Source of the DNA: Rostratula benghalensis | Lineage: Eukaryota > Chordata > Aves > Charadriiformes > Rostratulidae | Length of the DNA: 64,000 nt | NCBI GenBank assembly: GCA_013399305.1 | Contig: VXAI01000046.1 | Location: 3,782,731-3,846,730 of the forward strand | Direction: 5' to 3' | In this document: in pieces, positions 1-10,922 of the stretch | How positions within the stretch are numbered: the first letter of the stretch is position 1 | Layout of the letters: the number at the start of each line of letters is the position of its first letter | The notes under the pieces: generated by a model | What the model saw: only the letters and a program-made list of their open reading frames with translations | Database searches by the model: none | Told to the model about the DNA's origin: nothing | Translations under genes and position numbers: made by a program

Positions 1-441
1 AACCCCAAAACCTTACACCTGATTTACAGATTTTCACAGACAGAAACACAGGTTACTTAATCCTGAACATACACACGCATACAATCACACTTTCTAACAG
101 TGACATTTACGATAGTCACATATGAATCCATCTGACAAATATACACAGAAGTCCTCATTTTTAAAAAGTCCTAAGGACAAATTCAAAACTTTCGTATTTC
201 TGACTGACTGATATGCATTCACTTTTTATTAAACAAGGAAACTGGAGAAAAGGCAAAAATATCAGTATTATATATAAAAAGCTTTGTAAAATTTTTCTGT
301 CCAATTAAGTTCCTCTGAAATATAACCACTATAAAATTACAAGATGATATTATTTGTATTATCCTTGTTACAATTAATTTTAGTAGTAACAAAAACCCCA
401 CCCCACTTTAGCACTATGCTTAGGTAATTATGAAAATATAC
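1..441 (-). other. HERC1: Start of HERC1 intron 38 (partial)
   Basis: AT-rich intron sequence running off the left edge. Nothing recognised. Confidence 0.85.
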
Positions 442-1217
442 CTTGTTTAAATTTGCCTCCAAACTGATCCTCCAGCAGCCCATGAACCACTAATTTGTAG
501 ATCATGGCTTGTGCTCGTTCCAAATCTGCCAGTCCCAGAGCTCTTTTGATGGGCGAGCGCATGACTGCCCGTTTCACCATGTGCCGCATGAGGAACTGCA
601 AGGCCGCACGCATTTCAACATCTTCATGAACAACTGGAGAACTAGCACAATCAGAGTTGTGACCATTTTCTGCCAGGACTTTTGGTATTAACAGCAGTTC
701 AGCGTATTTACTACAACTAAGAAGAACACTAAGTGACTTCATAGCACCAAGATACAGGTAAGACAGCTGTACTGCTCTGATTTCTGACTGCACTATATCG
801 TGGTTTCTTGGAGTATGTTCATGATTCTTTTTTCTTCCTTCAGCAGGTTGGTGTTGGGATTCCATACCTAGTGGTGATGGCTCTAAAGAAAAGGAAGCGA
901 TTTCATTTTCTGACTTAGAGCTTGTAGCACTGTGTCCTTTGTTATCGTCAGCACTTTGTCCTAATCGTGTGTCTGATCCAGCATCGCCCTCCGTCTTCTG
1001 GTCCATTTCCCCTTTATCTTCAGATTCACGTCGGTGTTTTTTCTCATGTCTCTTGGTGCTTTGCTTTCCCATATCTTCATGAATACCAGTCAGATAGGTA
1101 AGGTCCAGCAACACAGTAGCTGTCAGCCCACGAAATCTTGCGACATCAAAAGGCAGTGGTTCGCAGGGCTCCAGATTATACAATGGGGTATCACTAGGCG
1201 ACCAAAAAGTTGGGAAG
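442..1217 (-). CDS. HERC1: HERC1 exon 38, last exon in window (residues 2356-2614)
   Basis: 776 nt, phase 2 to 1. Acceptor CTTTATTAAAG, donor GTATAT at 441. Begins FPTFWSPSDTPLYNLEPCEP, then a basic run (KQSTKRHEKKHRRE) and a variable polar stretch (about residues 2425-2500) that differs from mammals, and closes with the strongly conserved ENGHNSDCASSPVVHEDVEM and LEDQFGGKFKQ. One base of the next codon is left for the following exon, which lies outside the window. Confidence 0.96.
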
Positions 1218-2670
1218 CTTTAATAAAGATCAGAATGACACAGGAAAAAGCAAGTGAGGGAGAGACAGGAGGAAAGTACAGGAAATAATGTAGGCAAAGT
1301 AAGATGTAAAATATATTTAATAAAATAAACAAATTCTAAAAATTAAATGTAAATGGGGGAAATGAGGTTATGATCAGAAAATGGGGAGATATGGTATCAG
1401 AGCAAAGGCAACAAAGCATGCACAGGTTTTCAACAGGCACTTACACCCAGAAGCATCATAGAAGCTATCAATTCTGTGCTGACAGAGGTTTCTGCTGTAT
1501 TATTTAGAAACATGTAGTAGACTTCTACTAGGAAAAACTACCGTAAGCCAAATTTTATAATCATACCTGAGCTGAATTTGTGAATGCATATAAAAGCTTA
1601 AAAAGAAAACACTCCTAAATTTTTATCACATGAAGGAACAGCTTAGATTGACCTCCCATTCCTGTTCAACTATTATCACAAGGAGCACATTACTGATGGC
1701 TTGTGGTAATTGTCAGGACAGATTACCCAGAAAGGACAGTGACTTTTTAAAAACTACGGGCAGGAGGAGTTTAAGAAATTTAGTGATTAAAATCTTTTCC
1801 ACACAAAAACACAGGTAATTCCTGCAAGAGCACCACAGAGTCAAGAGAAGCCACTAGCTTCATTTCAGCTTCCTTCCAAGTGCCTTCCCTTTGAAGATAT
1901 ATCTGCAAGAGAGGTGGGAAAGGGAATCTCTCCTTCCAGCCTCCTCTCCAGTTCTCTCCATCATCTGCAGAGCAACAACTCTGGAGAGTTAACACCTAAT
2001 ACAGGAGCATTCCTGCAGCTCTCTAGGGCAGGTTAGAGAATGATCAAACACTACCTTCAAGGCAGCTTTAATTTGAATACCATCATCCAACCCACCATTA
2101 AGAGAGAACCTTCCCATCTCCTGACCTTAACCACACCTTAAGCCTCACAGAGCGATTTCCAGTCCCCTAAGAAGAGAATGACAATGCAGCAAAGACTTCT
2201 GTGTTCTCAACTCTGATGAAACCTATCAGGTCCCACTTCAGGACAAGGTTCATAATTTACAACAAAAGTACACACTAACCCCCAGTAAAAAATCTGTGTT
2301 CTGTACACACAGAATCAAGAACCTGTAGTAAATTAAGATGGTAGTAAAGCTTTAGTTAGCCAATACATACCAATTTTGAAAAAAGCACCACTCACTCCAA
2401 ATATAGGAAAACTGGCAAGCTAGTCACACAACTCCAAAACCTAGAGGCCAAATCTAAGAAGTCCAGTGCTGCTCATCAATTCAAAATTTTGATATACAAA
2501 GCATTTTATTACTAGATGGCATAAAAATTTAACTGATAACATTTGTTTGCTTTAAAAGTCTAAGCTTAAAATAATTGATAAGCATGGCTAATATAAAACC
2601 TGTGTTACTTCTGAAGATATCCAAGCACAAAACACCACTAGATTATGAGAAGGATAGGAAACAAGCATAC
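1218..2670 (-). other. HERC1: HERC1 intron 37
   Basis: 1.45 kb; AT-rich, no mobile element or RNA gene recognised. Confidence 0.8.
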
Positions 2671-3191
2671 CTGATAGTAATCTCTGCTTCGTCCCATTGG
2701 ACCTTGGCAGATGTACTGCCTTCCTTCACTACTCCAAGCAAGGTGGCATGACGTCCAGTTTGCTTGTGTACACACCGACCTCCAACTCTAAGACCAGCAT
2801 CAACTCCACCAATTACTGCCAGAACAGGCCACACTTCCACACAAAGCATCTTCAGCTGCAGTTCTGAAAGGTCAGCCAGACCGTGCCTACTGTGTTTGCT
2901 CTTCTCCTCCTCCTTATTTTCTTTCTCCTCTCTCACCTCATTCTCTTCTCGACTCTGAATTGAGCGACTTTTCTTCAGCTTTTGGCCTGTTTCTTTAAGA
3001 CATGTTTTGATTTTATTCAGTCTTTCCATCATTTTTTTATTGATGCACTGTGTCCAACGGTCTGTGCGATGAAGGATACGAATGAGTTGGATAGTGGCTT
3101 CTGCCAGTACTGCAGCAACAGGACTACAGATGGGGTCACCAGGGAGCAAATCTCTTGGTGTACCACGCATCTGCATATCACAGATTTTCAC
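2671..3191 (-). CDS. HERC1: HERC1 exon 37 (residues 2183-2356)
   Basis: 521 nt, phase 0 to 2. Acceptor AAATTCTTAG, donor GTATGC. Encodes VKICDMQMRGTPRDLLPGDP (SPRY end), a helix (AVLAEATIQLIRILHRTDRW), a highly charged Lys/Glu linker (EENEVREEKENKEEEKSKHS), and a small beta-rich module, GGVDAGLRVGGRCVHKQTGR to KVQWDEAEITI, which resembles an SH3-like or MIB/HERC2-type fold (inference). Confidence 0.97.
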
Positions 3192-3956
3192 CTAAGAATT
3201 TAAAGAGAACAGAGCAAAGGTTACCTTCTCAATGTACCTAAGAAGTTCATTTTATAAACACAGGAGTCCCCTACTAAATAAAAAGAATTACTAGCATTGT
3301 CGTTTTTGCTCGAGATCCCTAGGAAATCTAGCTTAACACTGACCAAAACTTGCATCCCTTCAAACTCAAGGATGCTGAAATTACAACAGTCCATGGTTTC
3401 TCACGTAAGACTATCTGGAATTCCAAATACTACATTCTCCCTGGTTTCTGGAGAATGCAATTTTTTGTGTAGGACATTAGGTCTGCAAATCAATTCTAAA
3501 TAATAAATTCCATTTTAAATTTACAATAGATTGCACAATACAGGAATTTCTGAAAAGTCTGGCTAGCATGCAAGTAATGTAGTGCTCTGTATGTTATAAA
3601 CCAAAATGAATAATCAGTGACATCCTCAGCACTTGTTAACTACCACTCCCATCCTCAAAACCCTTAACTTCCATAACAGACACATAAGACAACAGAAGGG
3701 AAAGGATAAACTTGTGACCTATTGTTGAGGGTTAACCCTGGGAAGACAGCTAAGCCCCACACTACCACTTGATTGCTCCCCCCAGCAAGATGGGGAAGAG
3801 AATCAGAAGGGACAAAGTGAGACGTTGAGGGACTATAGCACTATAATAACATTTTGGTCATCAATCCAAAACACAGCACCATATGGGCTGTTATGAAGAA
3901 TATTGACTTTATCCCACCCAAGCCTAGTACACTTATGCAGATGACCATTTAGTTAC
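3192..3956 (-). other. HERC1: HERC1 intron 36
   Basis: 765 nt intron containing a short LTR-like remnant at about 3,722-3,830. Nothing else recognised. Confidence 0.8.
3722..3830. mobile_element. Avian LTR-type retroelement remnant (short)
   Basis: The stretch from TTGTTGAGGGTTAACCCTGG through CTAAGCCCCACAC, CTCCCCCCAGCAAGATGGGG and GAGAATCAGAAGGGACAAAG resembles a dispersed avian LTR that I recognise from memory. It is a degenerate, non-coding fragment. Family and limits approximate. Confidence 0.55.
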
Positions 3957-4040
3957 CTTTTCTCCTGGATTACTGCTATAGAACATAACACAAGGGTACA
4001 ACTCCGCTGCATCCACATCTTCAAAAGCTAGTTTTGGTTC
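3957..4040 (-). CDS. HERC1: HERC1 exon 36, SPRY (residues 2155-2182)
   Basis: 84 nt, 28 codons, phase 0 to 0. Acceptor TTTAACTTAG, donor GTAACT. Encodes EPKLAFEDVDAAELYPCVMF then YSSNPGEK, late SPRY strands. Confidence 0.96.
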
Positions 4041-4242
4041 CTAAGTTAAAAAATAAAACCACAAATACCCCCAAATTTAGAACACTTTAACAAGCAAAAC
4101 TGTGAAAAGTTACACCAGCATTATTACTTTTTAAAGTGCTGAAACTGGCACACGTATTAACTACCATGCTTGGCTTCATACAAAATATCCAATGCCAAAT
4201 TACTGCTGCAAAAAACACCAAAGAACAATTAAAGTTTAATAC

Positions 4243-4482
4243 CTCTCCATTTTTACCAAATGAAATAGTTCTTGCTTCCATATCTAATACACATGTGATG
4301 AAATCTCCTTGGGTAAAGCTGGACAGAGTCAAAGTTTGTTCTCCATTGTGATAAAGGTTACCACTGTAGGCTCTGTATAGCCACATATCTGAGGTAGTGC
4401 GATGGTTGAAATCGTGTACTGGCCAGCGGGAAACTCCTACGCATGTGCCTTCATTGCCTCGATTCTCCTTCACAATGTAGAA
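4243..4482 (-). CDS. HERC1: HERC1 exon 35, SPRY core (residues 2075-2154)
   Basis: 240 nt, 80 codons, phase 0 to 0. Acceptor TGACTGCTAG, donor GTATTA (weak). Encodes FYIVKENRGNEGTCVGVSRW then MWLYRAYSGNLYHNGEQTL and ISFGKNGE, the signature SPRY strands. Essentially identical to mammals. Confidence 0.97.
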
Positions 4483-5445
4483 CTAGCAGTCAAAACAAAA
4501 CAGACGAGGAAAAAAAATCCAAAATAGGCATTTCAACACAATAAAGCAATGAAAAGGTACTTTGCTTACATTTATGCATACTTCTGTTTTACTCAGGATG
4601 CTTTTAATAAAAAAATATGATAAGCTAAAATGGTAAAATCATGCTCTGCTTCTAACACATCTTGGTGTGTAAGGTCAGCCATTACCAAGTCCTTTAAACT
4701 TAATGTAATGTACTAGTAACTAAGAAAACTGTACACAAACAAACAAAGAAGTTGTGCTTTTCCCAGATTCAAAATGTCCTCACCCAGAAGTTGGGTTACA
4801 AGTGCTAAAATAGTATGACAGAAATAAGTAAACTTGACTCGTTAGATTCACAGTGAGTGACTAACACAGATTCAAATTAAAAAAGTAAAAGTGTAATGCT
4901 CAAATATGGTACTAACAAGGATTAAAACTGTGTATGTACCTGCACTCCCCCCCAAATCACTCTTAAGATGATGTATTAAATTCTGGTCTTGTCATTCAGA
5001 CTGATGCGTGTTTTTGCAAGAAAAGTAAAGGTTTTGTGAAGTGTTTCTCTAAAGAAAAGATTCAAAATCTACGTATTTCAGTAGGTAGCTTTTGCAAGAC
5101 AATGCACATCTGTGCTGACTCTGGACCTTACGGACAAGTCCCATCACCTCTACAAATACACAACATATATTCACTCCAACCTGGGTGCTGAAATACTCAA
5201 ATGGCAGTGCTCAAAAACACCCACAAGCTCTTCACCTTGAATTGACAATCATAGAATTAGAGAATCATTTAAGTTGGAAAAGACTGTTAAGATCGAGCCC
5301 AATTGCAAGTCTAACACTGCCAAAATGTCATTTATTCAAGAATTTTGTCATAAGGGAAAAATAGTAGGTACCCGTTACTTAGAAATCATAGTAATTTCCA
5401 AAACAAAGTAAGAGAGGTTAAGAAATACACTTTTATGCAACCTAC
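4483..5445 (-). other. HERC1: HERC1 intron 34
   Basis: 963 nt with a CR1 3'-end fragment at about 5,247-5,328, listed separately. Otherwise nothing. Confidence 0.8.
5247..5328 (-). mobile_element. CR1 3'-end fragment
   Basis: The plus strand reads AATCATAGAATTAGAGAATC, then AAGTTGGAAAAGACTGTTAA and TCTAACACTGCC: the reverse complement of a CR1 3' end with its ATTCTATG-type terminal repeats. So the element is in minus orientation with its 3' end at low coordinates. Old and 5'-truncated. Confidence 0.75.
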
Positions 5446-5622
5446 CTTCCACTGGTAACACCCAGAAGTAACTCCAGTGGATGCTAAACCATATCCTTTA
5501 CCTCCACTTCCATGAGTTAGAATCTGCCCATTCTCCACTATGCAGCACTGAGCTTTCTCAGGATCAAAGGACACTTCCTGTATGGGAAGATTCTCATCTT
5601 CATCTTCAGACTCCCCTTGCTT
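5446..5622 (-). CDS. HERC1: HERC1 exon 34, start of SPRY/B30.2 (residues 2016-2074)
   Basis: 177 nt, 59 codons, phase 0 to 0, 82 nt from exon 33. Acceptor TTTCTGATAG, donor GTAGGT. Encodes an acidic run (GESEDEDENLP), then VSFDPEKAQCCIVENGQIL and LASTGVTSGCYQWK, the first strands of the SPRY domain; SPRY domains are typically protein-interaction modules. Confidence 0.96.
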
Positions 5623-5704
5623 CTATCAGAAACAGGACAAAATTACTTGTGGTAAATATAACTCAACTGCATTCCATCAAGAGAGAAAGTAAAAGCATCA
5701 TTAC

Positions 5705-5815
5705 CTGTAGCTTCATTTCTTGTTCTTTCTCCTTCACTTGAATTGCATGTTTAGCCTGAGCTATTGGAGTCTCCCACATGCAGTCAGACAGAAGTGAGAA
5801 TAAGCGTTCAACAAC
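5705..5815 (-). CDS. HERC1: HERC1 exon 33 (residues 1979-2015)
   Basis: 111 nt, 37 codons, phase 0 to 0. Acceptor ATACACCAG, donor GTAATG. Encodes VVERLFSLLSDCMWETPIAQ then KHAIQVKEKEQEMKLQ; the last part is a charged helix leading into the SPRY domain. Confidence 0.95.
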
Positions 5816-6052
5816 CTGGTGTATTAGAACACAATTCAGATCATTTTAAGTCCAAGATGAGGACAACAAATAATACAGTGTTTTACTGTGCTTTGTAGAT
5901 ATAAATGTCAAAATATTTAGTGCTCTTAGATAGGCAAGTAAGTACACTGAGCCTCACTTGATTTGGATTCTGAACAAACCTATGAGACATTTAAAAGTTT
6001 AATGAGACTTTTGGAGAAACAGGTATAAAAGCTTATAACAAAATATAAAGAC

Positions 6053-6159
6053 CTGAGCCATTTGATCATCCTCAACGCCAGATTCACAAGCAGGTAATAC
6101 AGCTTCCAGTACATGAAGTGCAAGAAGTCTAGTCCTCAAATTGCCAACCAGGGGAACTC
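6053..6159 (-). CDS. HERC1: HERC1 exon 32 (residues 1943-1978), weak donor
   Basis: 107 nt, phase 1 to 0. Acceptor CATCTTTAG; the donor is CAG followed by GTCTTT, the only GT donor in the window lacking a purine at +3. Translation VPLVGNLRTRLLALHVLEAV then ESGVEDDQMAQ. Frame and homology fix this boundary because exon 33 resumes VVERLFS exactly as in mammals. Confidence 0.93.
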
Positions 6160-6388
6160 CTAAAGATGGAACAGTATGTTTAATGATCTGAAAGTGACTT
6201 CTGCATCAGGCATACACCTCTGTTGCCAGCTGCATGCCACCAGTACACAACTCTCCCAAGAGTAACTTGTGTGTACTACTACTGAAGTTAGTTCCAGCTG
6301 TACACTATGTAACACGTGTTCTAACACAACCGATTTCTTGGAACAACACTACAGAAATGCAAATAACTACATTTTGAAAAGATCATAC

Positions 6389-6544
6389 CTGAGGAACATT
6401 TCTGAGAAGCAATGTTAAGAAGTACTTCTGTCCACTTTGGAGATGCCATTTTTGACTGAATTGCTTTTGAAGACACAACTCGACGTAGAAAAACAAGAAA
6501 ATCTCCCAAGTGCAATTCTGCTGCATGTTGCTTTCGGAGGGCAG
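6389..6544 (-). CDS. HERC1: HERC1 exon 31 (residues 1891-1943)
   Basis: 156 nt, phase 1 to 1. Acceptor ACTTCCTAG, donor GTATGA. Encodes ALRKQHAAELHLGDFLVFLR then ASPKWTEVLLNIASQKCSS. Symmetric phase, in-frame if skipped. Confidence 0.96.
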
Positions 6545-6671
6545 CTAGGAAGTTAAATTAGGAGTTTTAGGAGTTTTTATTTACAACCTTATTATCACAA
6601 TTTTGTTAGCAGTCCTTGTTACTGGCAACAAAGGTTCTGTAATTAAAAATAAGGTTTATTATTAATACATT

Positions 6672-6713
6672 TTTTTACTTACAGAACATTAATAGATGTT
6701 CTGTAAGTAAAAA
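6672..6713. repeat. Perfect 18-bp inverted repeat with 6-nt loop
   Basis: Arms 6,672-6,689 and 6,696-6,713 are exact reverse complements: the first reads TTTTTACTTACAGAACAT, and the loop is TAATAG. It lies about 20 bp from the LTR-like remnant, inside intron 30. Confidence 0.92.
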
Positions 6714-6732
6714 TACAGCAATCGGTTATTAC

Positions 6733-6960
6733 AAGATGGCTGTCTGTTTTCCTTGGCTGGCTGATGGGGGCTCACCAAACTGCTCTCTCACTTCTGCTCC
6801 TCAGCAAGACTGGGGGGAAATAAGATGGGAATGTTTATGGGTCAAGACAAGGTTAGTGAGATCACTTAGCAACTACCTTCACAGGATAAACAGATTCACC
6901 TTGGGGAAGATGAATCTACTGCCAAAAATAGAATAGGCAAAATCAAAATCCCCATTAAGA
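6733..6960. mobile_element. Avian LTR-type retroelement remnant
   Basis: The segment with CTCACCAAACTGCTCTCTCA and GACTGGGGGGAAATAAGATG resembles a dispersed avian retroviral-type LTR family that I recognise from memory. It is a degenerate solo fragment, non-coding, with no open viral gene. Family assignment and limits are approximate. Confidence 0.5.
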
Positions 6961-7488
6961 GACTGAAAATTATGAAGATACTACTATTTCAGAAAAATTT
7001 TTGTTTCAGATTTTTTTAGCATGACAGGGTAGTGTAAACCTCGTCCCATCCTTTCAGACTGTAAAACTGCATAATACGAAGCAAATGTAACAATTTCCTG
7101 AATTAAGCTGTACTTATTTGCAGTTTAAAACTTAGACTATCATATTTCTACAACTGCATTTATGAAAACCACTACTACCATTCACTCATCTTTTGAGGAA
7201 TACAGTATTCTCTCCTCCCAATTCCAAACCAGATGGAATAATTCTTATTCTCAACTTGCTCCTATCTTTAAATTGATTTATGTATCAATTATTGATATAA
7301 ATCTGATTATGTAAATCTGAATTGAGCACAAAAATATTTGATTACTTGATTTAATCTAATTTACAGAGTTACCAATGACTCAACAATAATCAATACAGCC
7401 AAGTGAGTGAGGGCCTCAGCATTCAGTGGTTTCTTTTTAAGTTTTCTGGTATTTCAAAATTGTCACAGAAAGGATGCAAGATAATTAC

Positions 7489-7682
7489 CTCTGAAGTCTC
7501 TCTTCTCATTATCCCCATTTGAATCTGTCTTTTTTGATTCTACTTCATCTTCCTCACCTTCCCCTTCTGCAAAGGAGGCCATAAGCATCACACCAGCTTG
7601 TGACAACAAGTTCTTCAGCTGACTGCATAATAAATCCAGCAAAGACTGGACCACCTTTGGGCTCAGTTTGTCAGCATAGGTT
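7489..7682 (-). CDS. HERC1: HERC1 exon 30 (residues 1826-1891)
   Basis: 194 nt, phase 2 to 1. Acceptor GTGTGTATAG, donor GTAATT. Encodes TYADKLSPKVVQSLLDLLCS, then a variable acidic linker (ASFAEGEGEEDEVESKKTDS) that differs from mammals, and ends EKRDFR. Confidence 0.95.
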
Positions 7683-8680
7683 CTATACACACACAAAAAA
7701 GTAAATGTAAGAGTATTTGAGAGCTGATTCAAGGAACATAAATCACATAAAAGACACAACTGGACACAGTTTGACAACTGGGCCTAACACATCACTCATT
7801 CTTATCCATTCAGCTACAGCAGGTTATTTTTTCTCCTCCTCAACCATATGCGTAGCAGATTACTCTTATTTGAATGCTATCTTTAAGACACTTTAAAACG
7901 GTCCAGTCTTTGGAATTAAATTATAACATTTCCAGTACTTGCTGGGAGAAAAAGAATAACTAAGTCAATGAAATGTAATTCCACTGCAACTTCTGAATAT
8001 AGGATGTTGGTTTTGTGGGTTGGTTTAGGGTTTTATTTTTGGTGTGGGTTAGTTTATTGGGGTTTTTTTATGTAACATATTTGGCAGGTAAATACAATGT
8101 GTGTATGAACACTGAAGATGCATGTATTGAATATTGAATATTAAATAACGCTCTTGCTCTAAATAGAAAATACTTTCCCCATTGCTTTTTTCTTTACTGA
8201 GTTGAACTAAATATTTAAGTGTTGACAGGATTTTGCTGTTCCCTGGTCTAGCAGAGGTCAGTATTCCTCAGAAAGTTACCCTATATTCTGAATTAAAGCA
8301 CAAGCTCTGAGGAACTCCTACCACATTATTGGTATTGTTTTGCACAACAAAATTAAGCTTTATCGTATCAACTGAACAGATCTAGATACAAAGCCAAACT
8401 AAAAAAAAAACCCTGGAGTATTAGAATGCAACGTTTACAGACCATGAAGATATAACAATTATGTTCCAAACACCTCACAATTTAAAAATATTTATCAGTC
8501 TTATGTGCTTCTTTCTTATGAATAAAGAGACTATTCTACCCTCCTTCCCCTTCACTTATATGCTTCTGAAAAACATCTATTGTCCTAAAGAAAGCTCACA
8601 CCAAAGAGAAGTTATTTCAAAGGGTGATGAAAAGCTTAACAGGTAAGTTTTCTGAAAGCAAGGGAGCATGTCACACTTAC
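7683..8680 (-). other. HERC1: HERC1 intron 29
   Basis: 998 nt; T/G-rich stretch at about 8,008-8,070; no mobile element recognised. Confidence 0.8.
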
Positions 8681-8918
8681 CCTGTTGTGATAGCAAGGAT
8701 CTGAAGTAGTCTTGTACTGGCTACTTTCAAGGCTGTGCTGAGCTGAGAAATACCAGTTTTGGGCAGCAGCTGCAGTGGTTGTCCTAACATGGTGTCTGTG
8801 CCACACAACTGTGACAACACATTGAGCAGACCAGTAGAAATGGCCAAGGAGACATCAACAGGCTGATAGTGTACACTTAGAGCAAAGACTGTTACCAACA
8901 GAAGACGCTGTTGTGCTT
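8681..8918 (-). CDS. HERC1: HERC1 exon 29 (residues 1747-1826)
   Basis: 238 nt, phase 1 to 2. Acceptor TTCATCTTAG, donor GTAAGT. Encodes AQQRLLLVTVFALSVHYQPV and ends STRLLQILAITTG. Very highly conserved with mammals. Confidence 0.96.
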
Positions 8919-9921
8919 CTAAGATGAAAATAAAGTGGTTTTTTAATTAATAAGCTGTTTAGAGTAAGCATACTAAGGCAGAAGAACAACAGATTATTTT
9001 TTAAATAAATAAATAAATATTTAATAAAAATTTAATAAAATTTAATTATTAAATGATCAAGTAAAAGAGTTAGCCTTCTTTGTCTTTGTCTTTCTGATGT
9101 ACCCATCACAGCCCCCTCAACTCAATGCCACTGCTACGTCAAGGTTATCCAAGGAAGAATATCATGTAGATCTAATCTGTAAATGTTCTGAGGCTCAATC
9201 TCAAAACCACAATTTGCTCTCCAGAGTATGGGTAACTGGGTGAAATATTTAATCTACTTGTACTTCAAGTTGCCCCTCAAGAAATTTCTTTCATTTCCAT
9301 TTTAATCATAAGTGAAACACCACCACAATTCAGGTGACAGTGCCCATTAAGTTCCACCAACAAATTAAATTATATAACTCTTTCCATACAGAAGCTCTCA
9401 CTCAGTGCACATACAAAGGCACAAAGAGGTGCAGAGTTCAGTCTATCCCTTAAAAATAAAAGCACATAACAATATCTGGGTAGAGAAGGCCACAAGAAAG
9501 GGCAAGATTTCCAAACAGACAAGACGGGTCCTTGGGTTTGGGTTTAAAGAAAGTTCCGTTGAACAAAAGAGAAAAAAAAAAAAAAAAGATGGGAGACTTC
9601 ATGAAACTCCTTATCCCTGAAAAAGTTAAAAATCACTTTGAAATCCCAAAGACATGGGTGAGTGTGGAAGACTGTGGTACAGGGAATAGAAAGGTTGACA
9701 ATATTTAAAAGTATTAAAATAAAAGAGCCAATACTTGAAGAAAATTAAGTCAGATAAAGAAAAGGCAGAAGCAAAACTAAGACAGAAAAAGCTGTCTTAG
9801 GAAAAGAAGTCAGACACTTCAGTGAATTCTGGTCACTAACATCAAAGTCTGTTTTATTAAACATATAAGCTGTTGTACTGTGTATTAGAGGCCATATTTT
9901 GCAAATCTTGTTTTCACTTAC
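8919..9921 (-). other. HERC1: HERC1 intron 28
   Basis: 1.0 kb; an (TAAA)n / AT-rich stretch at about 9,001-9,054 and a run of 17 A at about 9,571. No mobile element recognised. Confidence 0.8.
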
Positions 9922-10042
9922 CTATGTGATGCTTATTAGCTTGCAGAGCTCTTTCTAACGTAGCAGATAATTGCTGGTAAATTTTGTGCACAGCCACTTG
10001 GATTTCAATTTGAATACTTCTCTTAGCTGCTCTGATACCATC
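9922..10042 (-). CDS. HERC1: HERC1 exon 28 (residues 1707-1747)
   Basis: 121 nt, phase 0 to 1, only 85 nt from exon 27. Acceptor TTTGACCCAG, donor GTAAGT. Translation DGIRAAKRSIQIEIQVAVHK then LERALQANKHHI; helical. Confidence 0.95.
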
Positions 10043-10127
10043 CTGGGTCAAACAAGTAAATATTAAAAGAACTGATACTTTTTTATCAGCCAGTTATTGA
10101 AACAGCAGAAATGTTTAAAATCTGTAC

Positions 10128-10343
10128 CTGGTAGTGATGCAATCTTACACTCTCTCCTTTGGTGCCTGCATGTCCTACAGTGCCTAAACCAAAGCAGCCA
10201 GCAAGAAACTGTAGTCTAACAGAAGTAAGCAACGAAGACGACTGAAATCCAGGTACTTGACGACTTCCCATTAATGGCACACTGCCTTTTTCCTCCATCC
10301 CTGATAAAAGCACTAAAATCTGATGAAGTGCTTCCAGACGAAG
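10128..10343 (-). CDS. HERC1: HERC1 exon 27 (residues 1635-1706)
   Basis: 216 nt, 72 codons, phase 0 to 0. Acceptor TTATTTTTAG, donor GTACAG. Encodes LRLEALHQILVLLSGMEEKG then SVRLQFLAGCFGLGTVGHAG and ends RLHHYQ. Could be skipped in frame. Confidence 0.96.
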
Positions 10344-10650
10344 CTAAAAATAAAGGCAGGCAAAAGACAGTATTAAGTAAGTAGCAAGTATCCTTAGAAA
10401 TTAGAATTAGCTTGTCTTCAGCTTTAAGTGAGAATAAATAAAGTCACTGTTTTTTCATAATAATTTTTTTTTAAGGTAATTCTTCAAGTTTCATTTTGGA
10501 GCTTATTTACATAAAGTTTGCAGTTCCAGTTAAGATACTTTAATTAAAAAGACAGAAAAATGTCCTTTGTAGAGAGAAATTGGACAATGTTTTTAAAAAT
10601 CCATTAAATGAACATAATGTATGAAGAATAAGTGTTAAACTGAAACTTAC
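10344..10650 (-). other. HERC1: HERC1 intron 26
   Basis: 307 nt; nothing recognised. Confidence 0.9.
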
Positions 10651-10922
10651 CTCAGCCCTCAACTGCTGCTGTTCCATTGCAATTATTGATGCTTGTGGAC
10701 TGGTGGACATACTCTCCTCTGGTTCCTTAAATCCTGGCGAGTTTCCCACATCTCCACTTACAAAGCTGACAACATTTTCAATCAAAGTATGAACTCCAAG
10801 TGATCTTGAGAGATCAAAATCGGACTCAACAAATGAGTAGGAGGAGGTGTATAACCAATCTCTGCTGTGTTTTAGTCGAGCCCATGAATCACTTAAAGGT
10901 TCCACTTGACTGTGTATTGCTC
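10651..10922 (-). CDS. HERC1: HERC1 exon 26 (residues 1544-1634)
   Basis: 272 nt, phase 1 to 0. Acceptor ATATCTTTAG, donor GTAAGT. Begins AIHSQVEPLSDSWARLKHSR, contains GVHTLIENVVSFVSGDVGN and ends AMEQQQLRAE. Conserved with mammals. Confidence 0.96.

Larger units (their letters stand above)
6545..7488 (-). other. HERC1: HERC1 intron 30
   Basis: 944 nt intron containing a perfect 18-bp hairpin (6,672-6,713) and an LTR-like remnant (about 6,733-6,960), both listed separately. Confidence 0.8.
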
